DNA of 64,000 bases, taken from NCBI GenBank assembly GCA_964542455.1, contig CAZIUC010000007.1, forward strand, positions 69,100 through 133,099, read 5' to 3'. The notes below the pieces were generated by a model. That model was not told where the DNA came from, ran no database searches, and saw only the letters and a program-made list of their open reading frames with translations. Positions 1-8,600 of the stretch are shown one piece after another. Source of the stretch: PFJX01 sp964542455. GTDB lineage: Bacteria; Pseudomonadota; Gammaproteobacteria; Burkholderiales; Thiobacillaceae. Every line of letters begins with the position of its first letter. Position 1 is the stretch's first letter. Position numbers and translations under genes: made by a program.

Positions 1-179
1 GTCGGCAACAGGAATTGCGTCGCGACAATCTGCGTTTGCACAAGGAAATAAAGGAAATACACAAACAACTTGAAGCGTTGCGTAAGGCTTCAATTACATC
101 CGTACCGACCACGGAAGCCGCCCCGGCCGCCAAGCGCGCCCCCGCCGCTCGCACCAAGAAAGCAGGAGATGCCAAATGA
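1..179 (+). CDS. phaE: PhaE-like subunit of class III PHA synthase, C-terminal end (partial)
   Basis: An open frame runs from the window edge to a TGA at 177-179. The visible 58 residues are a charged, probably coiled-coil helix (Arg/Glu/Lys/Leu rich) followed by an Ala/Pro/Lys-rich basic tail. The stop overlaps the phaC start (ATGA), so the two are translationally coupled. PhaE is the non-catalytic partner of PhaC in class III polyhydroxyalkanoate synthases. The identification rests on position directly before a class III-type phaC and on the coiled-coil character, because no diagnostic motif is visible in this fragment. Confidence 0.7.
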   Translation, partial: RQQELRRDNLRLHKEIKEIHKQLEALRKASITSVPTTEAAPAAKRAPAARTKKAGDAK

Positions 180-1243
180 TGCCTTTCGACATGCGTCCCG
201 ATGCCGTCATGCAGGAACTCATGGCCTATAGCCAGAAGCTCTCGCACGGTGTGCAGAATCTTATGGAAGTCGGTGAGATTTCCACCGGTGTCACGCCCAA
301 GACCGTGATCTATCAGGAAGACAAGCTCACCCTGTTCCGCTTCAACCCGTCCGCCGACAAAGTCCAGAGCAAGACCCCTCTGCTTATCGTCTACGCGCTG
401 GTGAACCGGCCCTACATGACCGACATCCAGGAAAACCGCTCCACCGTGAAAGCGTTGATGGACGCCGGCCAGGACGTCTACCTGGTGGACTGGGGCTATC
501 CCGACCGCGCCGACCGTTACCTCACCCTGGACGACTACATCAACGGGTATCTCGACCGTTGCGTCGACGTGATTTGCGAACGCCATCGCATCGACAAGAT
601 CAACATCCTCGGCATCTGCCAGGGCGGCACTTTCTCGCTGTGCTACTCGGCGCTGCACCCGGACAAGGTGAAAAACCTGGTCACCATGGTCACCCCGGTC
701 GATTTCCAGACCCCGGACAACATGCTCTCGCACTGGGTCCAGCAGATCGACATCGACCTGGTGGTGGACACCCTGGGCAACGTCCCCGGTGAAATGCTCA
801 ACTGGACCTTCCTCAATCTGAAGCCCTATCAGCTCATGGGCCAGAAATACCTGGGCCTGATCGACACCCTCGACGACCCGGAAGCCCTGAAAAACTTCCT
901 GCGCATGGAAAAGTGGATTTTCGACAGCCCCGACCAGGCCGGCGAAGCCTTCCGCCAGTTCATCAAGGACTTCTACCAGGAGAACAAACTGCTGAAAGGG
1001 GGGCTGGAGATCGGCGAGCCGGTGAGCCTGAAGGGCGTCACCATGCCGGTGCTCAACGTCTTCGCCGAACAGGATCACCTGGTCCCGCCCGACGCCTCCC
1101 GCGCCATGCGCGGCAAGCTCGGCACCAAGGACTACACGGAACTGTCCTTCCCCGGCGGTCACATCGGCATCTACGTCAGCGGCAAGGCCCAGAAAACCGT
1201 GCCGCCCGCCATCGGCAAGTGGTTGGATGAACGCGACGCCTGA
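176..1243 (+). CDS. phaC: Class III poly(3-hydroxyalkanoate) synthase catalytic subunit PhaC
   Basis: The 355-aa product has the short length typical of class III synthases (class I enzymes are near 600 aa). It polymerises hydroxyacyl-CoA into storage polyester on cytoplasmic granules together with PhaE. The lipase-like box GICQGG puts the nucleophilic Cys at residue 148. The other triad residues fit Asp300 (in EQDHLVPP) and His329 (in GGHIGIY), two positions below the known Allochromatium numbering. The start overlaps the phaE stop; the ATG is doubled (MM), so the second Met is an alternative. The gene meets the type I secretion genes tail to tail. Confidence 0.95.
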   Translation: MMPFDMRPDAVMQELMAYSQKLSHGVQNLMEVGEISTGVTPKTVIYQEDKLTLFRFNPSADKVQSKTPLLIVYALVNRPYMTDIQENRSTVKALMDAGQDVYLVDWGYPDRADRYLTLDDYINGYLDRCVDVICERHRIDKINILGICQGGTFSLCYSALHPDKVKNLVTMVTPVDFQTPDNMLSHWVQQIDIDLVVDTLGNVPGEMLNWTFLNLKPYQLMGQKYLGLIDTLDDPEALKNFLRMEKWIFDSPDQAGEAFRQFIKDFYQENKLLKGGLEIGEPVSLKGVTMPVLNVFAEQDHLVPPDASRAMRGKLGTKDYTELSFPGGHIGIYVSGKAQKTVPPAIGKWLDERDA

Positions 1244-1253
1244 TCGCGTAGCA

Positions 1254-1288
1254 CACAAGCCGTTTCCGCCAGACGGAAACGGCTTGTG
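1254..1288. terminator. Palindrome in convergent gap, probable bidirectional terminator
   Basis: A perfect 15-bp inverted repeat (CACAAGCCGTTTCCG and its complement) with a 5-base loop lies in the 47-bp gap between the stops of phaC and the minus-strand membrane-fusion gene. There is no strong T-run on either side, so intrinsic termination is likely but not certain. Confidence 0.55.
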
Positions 1289-1290
1289 CC

Positions 1291-2778
1291 TCACCGCTCC
1301 CGCAAACTCTCTTCCCCATATTGGATAAGCGGCGACAGGAAATACTCGATCACCCGCCGCTTGCCCGTCTTGATCTCCACCGTCACCGCCATGCCCGGGG
1401 TGAGGTTCACTATTTTCCCATCCACGTTCAGCGTGGTGCGCTCCAGCTTCACCCGCGCCGCATAGACCAGGCCGCGCTTCTCATCCTGAATCGCGTCGCC
1501 AGAGACCAGCATCACCGTCCCGTGTAGCGTGCCGTATTTGGTGAAGTTGAAGGTTTCCACCTTCACCTCGGTCGTCTGACCGGCGCGGACGAAGCCGATA
1601 TCCTTGTTCTCCACGAAAGCCTCCACCTCCAGCGGGTTGTCGCCCGGCACGATCACCAGCAGCGGCTGCGCCGAGGTCACCACGCCGCCCACGGTATGCA
1701 CCGCCAATTGCTGCACCGTCCCCGCCACCGGCGCCGACAAGCGCATCAAGCCGCCCCGGCTGTTTGCCTTGATCTGCTCCTGCGTCAGGGAATCCACCTT
1801 CTGTACCGCCTCATGCAAGCGATCCAGCGTCGCGCGGCGGGTTTCGGCCACCAGCGCGGCGCGCTGGCGTTGCCCTTCGCGCAAGGAGGCGCGGATTTCC
1901 TCGCGCTTCGCGGTTTGCGCCGCCAGATCGCGTTCCGCCTCGATGCGCGCCTGTTCCTTCTCCAACCAGCCGTGACGGGACACGAAGTTCTCTTTCTGAA
2001 GTTTCTGGTAGTCCGCCGCACGCGCTCTGATCATCGGCAGGGTCTGGGTGAGCTTGGCCAGGGTCTCTTCCGTGCTGTGTAACTCGGCCTGGCGCCGTTC
2101 GACTTCGGCGTCGAGTTGTTCCAGGCGGGTCAGGTAGGCAGCGTATTCGCCTTCCAGCAGACGCTGCTCGGCGGCACCGCGTTCGACAAACCGACTCCCC
2201 CCTTTGCCAAAGGGGGGCTGGGGGGGATTTCTGCCGGGCGTGCCTGCGCCAGACACCGGAAAATCCTCCCTGTGAGCCAGCAGCCTGGGGGCGCCACCTT
2301 GCTCCACCGTCTCCAGCAAAGCCTTCACCCGCGCCGCCTCCAACCTTGCCGCCGCCAGTTCCTCATCCACGCGCGTGCTATCGGCCGTCGTCTGGGTCGC
2401 ATCCAGCTCAATCAAAACATCCCCTGCCTTCACCGCTTGCCCATCGCGCACATGAATCGCCGCCACCGAAGCGGTTTCCATCGGCTGCACCACCTTGGAG
2501 CGGGAATCCGGTATCAGCTTGCCCTGCGCGCTGGCGACGATATCGATGCGGCCGAACACCGTCCAAGCCAGCGCAATCACGGCGAACAACAGAATCAACC
2601 CCATCGCGATGCGCGGCGCCGGATGCACCGGGGTTTCCTGAAGCGACAGCGCCGCCGGCAGGAAGGCGGCTTCATGGCGTCGGCGCGGGACACCATCCGT
2701 GGCCTGACGTTCGCCCCAGGCGTGGCGAAAGACGCGGGAATAACGGGTGAGAAGGTCGCGGGTGGCTTGGCGTTTCAT
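1291..2778 (-). CDS. HlyD/LapC-type periplasmic adaptor (membrane fusion protein) of a type I secretion system
   Basis: The 495-aa product links the inner-membrane ABC exporter to an outer-membrane TolC-type channel. It has an N-terminal cytoplasmic stretch, one membrane anchor around residues 57-77, a biotinyl-lipoyl-like half (near DGQAVKAGDVLIELD), long alpha-hairpin coiled coils (about 195-340), the returning lipoyl half and a C-terminal beta-barrel ending in a conserved-looking PLIQYGEESLRER tail. It lies directly downstream of the ABC exporter on the same strand. Oddity: residues about 183-194 are encoded by an in-frame palindromic repeat (NPPQPPFGKGG) placed just before the coiled coil. 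No outer-membrane channel gene is in the window. Confidence 0.93.
   Translation of the reverse strand: MKRQATRDLLTRYSRVFRHAWGERQATDGVPRRRHEAAFLPAALSLQETPVHPAPRIAMGLILLFAVIALAWTVFGRIDIVASAQGKLIPDSRSKVVQPMETASVAAIHVRDGQAVKAGDVLIELDATQTTADSTRVDEELAAARLEAARVKALLETVEQGGAPRLLAHREDFPVSGAGTPGRNPPQPPFGKGGSRFVERGAAEQRLLEGEYAAYLTRLEQLDAEVERRQAELHSTEETLAKLTQTLPMIRARAADYQKLQKENFVSRHGWLEKEQARIEAERDLAAQTAKREEIRASLREGQRQRAALVAETRRATLDRLHEAVQKVDSLTQEQIKANSRGGLMRLSAPVAGTVQQLAVHTVGGVVTSAQPLLVIVPGDNPLEVEAFVENKDIGFVRAGQTTEVKVETFNFTKYGTLHGTVMLVSGDAIQDEKRGLVYAARVKLERTTLNVDGKIVNLTPGMAVTVEIKTGKRRVIEYFLSPLIQYGEESLRER
2197..2230. repeat. KGG-family palindromic repeat inserted in frame in the adaptor gene
   Basis: The sequence is a C6-T3 / A3-G6 hairpin followed by a G-run and ATTT. 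On the minus strand it encodes NPPQPPFGKGG inside the HlyD-type protein. The same unit recurs between genes and in mfd in this window. Confidence 0.9.
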
Positions 2779-2835
2779 GGGTGATGGGGAAGTATTTCGT
2801 GTCCGCCATTTCTGTGTCGACGGACTGGTTGGTGT

Positions 2836-2883
2836 TGTAGCGCCGGCTTCCAGCCGGCCTGCCGGCTGGAAGCCGGCGCTACA
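2836..2883. repeat. Perfect 23-bp inverted repeat, TGTAGCGCCGGC family
   Basis: Two perfectly complementary 23-bp arms are separated by CT, between the ABC exporter stop and the adaptor start. In transcript form it is a very stable hairpin that could attenuate or stabilise mRNA between the two genes. Related palindromes occur at 18607-18679 and 29151-29166. Confidence 0.9.
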
Positions 2884-2899
2884 GAGGCTGATAGGTGCA

Positions 2900-5035
2900 T
2901 CACGCCATCTGCAAGCGATGCAGCCGGCTGTAATGCCCGGCCTGGTGTTGCAGCAATTCGGCGTGGCTGCCCTGTTCCACGATCTGGCCCCGGTCTAGGA
3001 CCACGATGCGGTTCGCCTCGCGCACCGCCGAGAGGCGATGGGCGATGACGATCACCGTGCGTCCCCGGCAGATCGCCTTCATGTTCTGCTGCACGATGCG
3101 TTCCGACTCATAGTCCAGCGCGCTGGTCGCCTCATCGAAGATCAGGATGCGCGGGTTGCCCATCAAGGCGCGGGCGATGGCGATTCTTTGCCGCTGGCCG
3201 CCCGAGAGCGTGGAGCCGTGTTCACCCACCATCGTGTCGTAGCCCTCCGGCAGTTCCAGAATGAACTCATGCGCCCCGGCCAGCTTCGCCACTGCGATCA
3301 CCGCCTCCAGCGGCGCGCCGGGGTCGGCCAAGGCGATGTTGTCGCGAATCCGCCGGTTGAACAGCACGTTCTCCTGCAACACCACGCCGATCTGGCGACG
3401 CAGGCTGGAGGCTTCCGCTAGCGCCAGATCCATCCCATCCACCAGCACCCGGCCGCGTTCCGGCACATACAGGCGCTGCACCAGCTTCGCCAGTGTGCTC
3501 TTGCCCGAGCCGGAACGGCCCACCACACCGATCACTTCCCCCGGCGCGATGGCGAGGCTTACCCCGCGCAACACTTCCGGGCCGTCGGCGCGGTAGCGGA
3601 ACACCACCTGGTCGAACTCGATCCGCCCGGCCAGCGCCGGCAACGCGGATTTGTCGCCGGCCACCTCGCTACGCGTGTTGAGGATGTCGCCCAGGCGCTG
3701 CACTGAAATCCCGGTCTGCTGGAAATCCGTCCACAACTGCGCCAGACGCATCACCGGCTGTGCCACCCGCCCGGCCAGCATGTTGAAAGCGATCAACTGG
3801 CCCACCGTGAGCTGGCCCTCGATCACCAGCTTCGCCCCTAGCCACAGGGTGGTCACCGTCACCAGCTTGCCGACCAGGCTCACCCCCTCATGCGCCAGAG
3901 TGGAGAGCGTGGCGGCGCGAAAGCCGGCGGCAACGTAGGCGGCGAGCTGGGTATCCCAATGCCGCGTCATCTGCGGTTCGACCGCCATCGCCTTGAGGGT
4001 ATCGACCCCGGACACCGCCTCCACCAGGAAAGCCTGGTTCTCGGCGCCGCGATTGAATTTCTCGTTCAGGCGGGCGCGTAAAAGCGGGGTAATCAACAGG
4101 GAAATCAGGCCATACAACGGCAGCGAAGCCAGCACCACCAGGGTCAAGTTGACGCTGTAGAACAGCATCACGGCGATGAAGATCCCCGAGAAGAGAACGT
4201 CCAGCACCACGGTGATGGCGTTGCCGGTGAGGAACTGGCGGATGTTCTCCAGCTCGCGCACCCGTGCCACCGAATCGCCCACCCGGCGCGCCTGGAAATA
4301 GGCCAGCGGCAGATTCAGCAGATGGCGGAACAGGCGCGCGCCCAGTTCCACGTCGATGCGGCTGGTGGTGTGGGCGAAGACGTAGCTTCTCAGACCGGAG
4401 AGTAGTGTCTCGAACAGCATCACAACGAACAGGCCGACGGCGATGACATCCAGCGTGGACAAGCCCCGGTGCACCAGCACCTTGTCCATCACCACCTGGA
4501 AGAACAAGGGCGTGACCAGGGCGAAGAGTTGCAGGGCGAAAGAGACCAGGAGGATTTCGCCCAACAGCTTGCGGTACTTGACGATGGCCGGGATGAACCA
4601 GGTGAAATCGAATTTGGCCAGGTCGCCAGCCAGGCTGGCGCGAGAAGTGAACAGGATCAGTTCGCAGGACCAACGGGCTTGCAGGGCTTCGAGCGAGAGA
4701 GTTTCCGGGCGCGGGCTGGCGGGGTCGTGGATCAGGGCCTGACCGTCGTCGACGCGGGCAAGGATGAAGTAGCCGCCGTCTATGTCCATCGCCATCGCCG
4801 GCAGTGGTGTGGTGGCTAGACGGGCCAGGCTGGTCTTGACCGGCTTGGCCTTGAGGCCCAGCTTCTTCGCGGCGAGAAGGATTTCCATTGTGCCGAACGG
4901 CCGGCCGTCGCCGAATTCATGCGCCAGCTGCGCAGGCTCCACGCTGATGCCGTGGAAGCGGGCGAGCATGGAAAGACAGGCTAGGCCGGGGTCAGGGGGT
5001 GGCGCAGCCTCGGTCGCGCGCGGGTCGGTTTGCAT
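2900..5035 (-). CDS. Type I secretion ABC exporter (HlyB/LapB-like) with inactive C39-like domain
   Basis: The 711-aa product has three parts: an N-terminal C39 peptidase-like domain (about 15-135), a six-helix exporter membrane domain (about 160-450) and an ATPase domain. The ATPase shows Walker A GRSGSGKST near residues 503-511, signature LSGGQRQR near 607, Walker B ILIFDEATSALD and an H-loop IAHR. The peptidase Cys position reads DPGLACL rather than the active DCGLACL pattern, so the domain is probably a non-cleaving substrate-docking domain as in HlyB. It lies 121 bp upstream of the adaptor gene (stop to start) and 120 bp downstream of the GNAT gene. The likely substrate is the RTX protein encoded just upstream. 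Confidence 0.95.
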   Translation of the reverse strand: MQTDPRATEAAPPPDPGLACLSMLARFHGISVEPAQLAHEFGDGRPFGTMEILLAAKKLGLKAKPVKTSLARLATTPLPAMAMDIDGGYFILARVDDGQALIHDPASPRPETLSLEALQARWSCELILFTSRASLAGDLAKFDFTWFIPAIVKYRKLLGEILLVSFALQLFALVTPLFFQVVMDKVLVHRGLSTLDVIAVGLFVVMLFETLLSGLRSYVFAHTTSRIDVELGARLFRHLLNLPLAYFQARRVGDSVARVRELENIRQFLTGNAITVVLDVLFSGIFIAVMLFYSVNLTLVVLASLPLYGLISLLITPLLRARLNEKFNRGAENQAFLVEAVSGVDTLKAMAVEPQMTRHWDTQLAAYVAAGFRAATLSTLAHEGVSLVGKLVTVTTLWLGAKLVIEGQLTVGQLIAFNMLAGRVAQPVMRLAQLWTDFQQTGISVQRLGDILNTRSEVAGDKSALPALAGRIEFDQVVFRYRADGPEVLRGVSLAIAPGEVIGVVGRSGSGKSTLAKLVQRLYVPERGRVLVDGMDLALAEASSLRRQIGVVLQENVLFNRRIRDNIALADPGAPLEAVIAVAKLAGAHEFILELPEGYDTMVGEHGSTLSGGQRQRIAIARALMGNPRILIFDEATSALDYESERIVQQNMKAICRGRTVIVIAHRLSAVREANRIVVLDRGQIVEQGSHAELLQHQAGHYSRLHRLQMA

Positions 5036-5155
5036 GGTGATTTCCCTGTGTTGTTTTGGTATGGGGTGCGGCGGCTTAACGCTTACTTGCGGAAGATAGG
5101 CCCGAGAGAGGCATGGTGGCAGTTCCGTCGATACTTCTCGGCTTCTTCAACTGGA

Positions 5156-5635
5156 TCAATTTGCATTGTTGTTATGTGCCGTGATCGCTAGCGAAAAATT
5201 CGAGCCGCAGCACTGAAATCCAAGCTTGGTCATCATGTGGTTGAAGCGGTTCATGTTTACCGCCACGCTCATATTGATATTGAGTTCATGTACCCCGCGT
5301 CTTTCGGTCCATGAGCGGAAACCGAGAAGTAGCTTGATCGCGGCGGAGCTCCCCCTGGCTTCCGGCTTGACGAAAAAAAATTTGTCCTGGGCAACAAGGG
5401 CATCACAGAAGAAATAATCCACGACATAGCCGGCCAACATGCCTACCACGGATGAATCACTACGCTCCGCCAACAAGATCACAGCCTGATCAGCCTGCTT
5501 GATCAGAGATTCAACAGTCTTTCCTGCTTTGTCCCGGTTCAAGCCATATGGCCTGAATCGGGACTCCTCAACCATCAATTCGCCGAGTTCAAGCACAGTC
5601 GCGACATCGCCAAGTGTGGCAACACGTATTTTCAT
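5156..5635 (-). CDS. GNAT-family N-acetyltransferase
   Basis: The 159-aa product starts MKIRVATLGD and has the GNAT layout: an N-terminal beta-alpha unit, a central beta strand with VVGMLAGYVVDYFF, an acetyl-CoA loop region near KPEARGSSAAIKLL, and a C-terminal strand-helix with NMNRFNHMMTKLGFQ. The ATG at 5633-5635 is chosen because it starts the homologous fold and lies 7 bp after the RTX stop; the longer upstream open frame only overlaps the RTX gene out of frame. Its place between the RTX gene and its exporter suggests modification of the exported protein, by analogy with HlyC acyltransferases, which share this fold. That role is inference, and an unrelated small-molecule acetyltransferase is possible. 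Confidence 0.8.
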   Translation of the reverse strand: MKIRVATLGDVATVLELGELMVEESRFRPYGLNRDKAGKTVESLIKQADQAVILLAERSDSSVVGMLAGYVVDYFFCDALVAQDKFFFVKPEARGSSAAIKLLLGFRSWTERRGVHELNINMSVAVNMNRFNHMMTKLGFQCCGSNFSLAITAHNNNAN

Positions 5636-5642
5636 GAGGCAC

Positions 5643-8600
5643 CTACTGCAAGTTCGCCGCCAGCACTGGCTCCAGTGCCTGCCGATAGGTGTCCGGCAAG
5701 GTCGTCTGGCCGGCGGCCGGTGGAGCGAAGGCAGCCATCGCTTGCACCAAGAGGTCCACCTTGCTGTCGAGCAGGGCCTTGCCACCGGCCTCGAAGCGCT
5801 CGATGTGGTTGGCACTGCCGGCGTACCAGTTCTGGATCACCACTTTGTCCATGGTGCCGATCACCCGCGCTTCCAAATTAGTGCCACTGCGCTTGAACCA
5901 GAGTTGGTCGAAGGAGATGGTCGATCCGAACCGGGCGATGTCCAGATTGCCCACAGTGGAATCGTTATCGGCCCAGGAATCGGAGCCGTCGCCCCGGTTG
6001 AAAACATAGGTGTCGTTGCCTACGCCACCCTGGAGATAGTCATTGCCAGTAGCGCCTTCGAGCGTATCGTTGCCGGCATTGCCGATAAGCCTGTCGTCAC
6101 CAGCACCGCCAAACAGAACGTTGTCGCCAGCGTTACCATTAATATTGTCGTTTCCATGCCCACCGTCGATCCGGGCGATATTGATCAGTTCGATGCCATT
6201 GATATAAAAGTTGTCATCAAAAGCCGTCCCCGCCAGCACGTTTACACCGCCGCCTCCGTCGATCCGCTCGATGGAGTTTGGGTACAGTTCCCGCACCCGA
6301 ATGATGTCGTCGCCCGCGCTGCCCTGAATCACGTCGAACCCAGTTCCACCGACATACGTGTTGAAGCTGAGATCCATGTATAGGCCCGACACCAGGAAGA
6401 TGTCGTCGCCAGCACCGCCCAGCAACGTGTTGTTTCCACCTCCCCCCACCAGCGTGTCGTTGCCGTCACCGCCGTCCAGTACATTGTTGCCGCTATTGCC
6501 GGTGAGGACGTTGTTCAGTTCATTGCCCGTGCCGTTGATGGCCGTAGCGGTGAGGGTGAGGTTTTCCAGGTTGGCGCCCAAAATCCAGGAGATGGCGCTT
6601 TGTATGGTGTCCGTGCCCTCGCCGGCCATCTCGGTTACCACGTCACCCACGTTATCCACCACATAGGTATCGTTGCCCACTCCTCCGAGCAGCGTATCCG
6701 TGCCTGCCCCACCGTCCAGCACGTTGTTTCCGCTGTTTCCAGCGAGAACATTGCTCAGGACATTGCCTGAGCCATCGATAGAGTCGGTGCCGGTCAGCGT
6801 CAGATTTTCGATATGAGCGCCGAGCGTGTAAGACAGGCCGGACAGCACCGTATCCACCCCTGCGTCGGCCGCCTCGGTCACCACGTCGCCGACGCTATCC
6901 ACCAGATAAGTATCATCTCCGTCGCCCCCGATCATTTCGTCGTTGCCCGCTCCCCCGTCGAGGGTGTCGTTGCCATCCTCGCCATTGAGATAGTCATCGT
7001 CTTCCATGCCCATCAGCGTATCCGCGCCACTCCCGCCGAACAGCGCATCGCGGCCGGCTTCGCCGTAGAGCCGGTCATCCCCTTCGTTGCCAGCCAGAAT
7101 GTCGTTGCCGTCGCCGCCGGACATGAAATCGTCGCCGCCCCCCGCGTAGGCGATGTCGTTGCCACCTTCCAGCATCAAGGCATCGTTGCCGCCCCCGGCG
7201 ATCACAACGTCGCTACCCAGGCCCGCGAACACCACGTTGTCGCCTTCGCCCGTAAGAATGAGGTCGTCGCCCGCGCCGGTATAGATCACGTCGTTGCCGT
7301 CACCGCCGTCCACGGTATCGTCGCCGCCGTCGTCCATGACCACGTCGTCGCCCGCCCCGGCCTGAATGAAGTTGCCGCCGCTCTGGCCCAGGATCAGGTC
7401 GGCGCCGTCGCCGCCCGTGATCGTTCCGGCTGCTCGCGGGTCATGCCTGGCCAGGCGCGTGCTCCCGTCCGGCAGATCGATGCGCACCGTATCGCTCCAG
7501 TCCAGTTCGGTATCGGCGTACTGACGAGTCGAGCCATCCTTCATCCGGATCACCCCCCGTGCGAACACGCTCTGGCCGTCGATCACTTCCAGCCCTGGCG
7601 TGGCGGCCAGGTCGATGGACTCGACGCCGGCCGCGTCCAGGGAGACGAATTCCGCCTGGCCACCGCCGTTTCCCGCGTCGTCGCCGCTGCGGTCGCGGTC
7701 GAACCACAGACCCAGCCGGGCCCATTTCGCATCGCGGGCATCGAGCTGGCCGTCGCCGTTGCTGTCCAGCGTCCGCAGGCCTTCGAGGTCGGTCTGCGCG
7801 TTGGGGGACAGCCGCTTGAAGCCGGCTTCCGCCAGGCTGGCACGGCCATCGCCATCCGCGTCCAGGGCCAGGAGCGGGTCGTTCACCGGCCAGGCGATGG
7901 CGTGTTTCCAGCCGTCACCGTTCACTTCCGCGAAGACGCCGCTGTCGTCGGCGCCCTGGAAGGCGAAACCGTCGTTGTTGAAGTCCACCGCGATGGGACA
8001 ACAGCCGCCACCGCCCCCGCCACCCGAGGGCACGTCATAGCGGCCGATGTGCTGGACCTGCACATCCGCCTCGCTGCTCGCACCCTGGGGGTCGGTCACG
8101 CGCACGCGGAAGCTGTCGGGGGTGTGGGTGTAAGTGGTGTCCCCGTTCCAGTTCGGATCGCCCACCGTCCCCGGCTGGTTGGGCTGATACCAGTTGCTGT
8201 AAGTCCATTTCCCCGCCGCGTCCACGCTGGCCGCGCCCATCTGCGGCTGGCCGACGATGGCGTAGGTAAAGGGGCCGGCGGGGGTTTCCAGGTCGGATAC
8301 CAGCAGGCTGCCGGCGTGTTCGCCGCCGGGGTCGTCCCAGGCAACGGGGGTGGAGTGGGCGCCGTAGCTGCCGCTGCCCGTGGTGGCGATCTGGGCGTAG
8401 TTCCAGCCGGTGTAAGGGGTGTAACGCGGGTTGGCCGGTGTCGCACTCCAAGTCTCATAGTTCAAGCTGAAGCTCTCGTACCCATAGATTGCTCGCAAGT
8501 CCTGGCTCACCACCACCGTGGGCGCATCGTTGACGCCCTGGATAGTGATGTCTACGCCGGCCGTGCCGGTCTGACCGCCGGGGGCGGCCACCGTGTAGTC

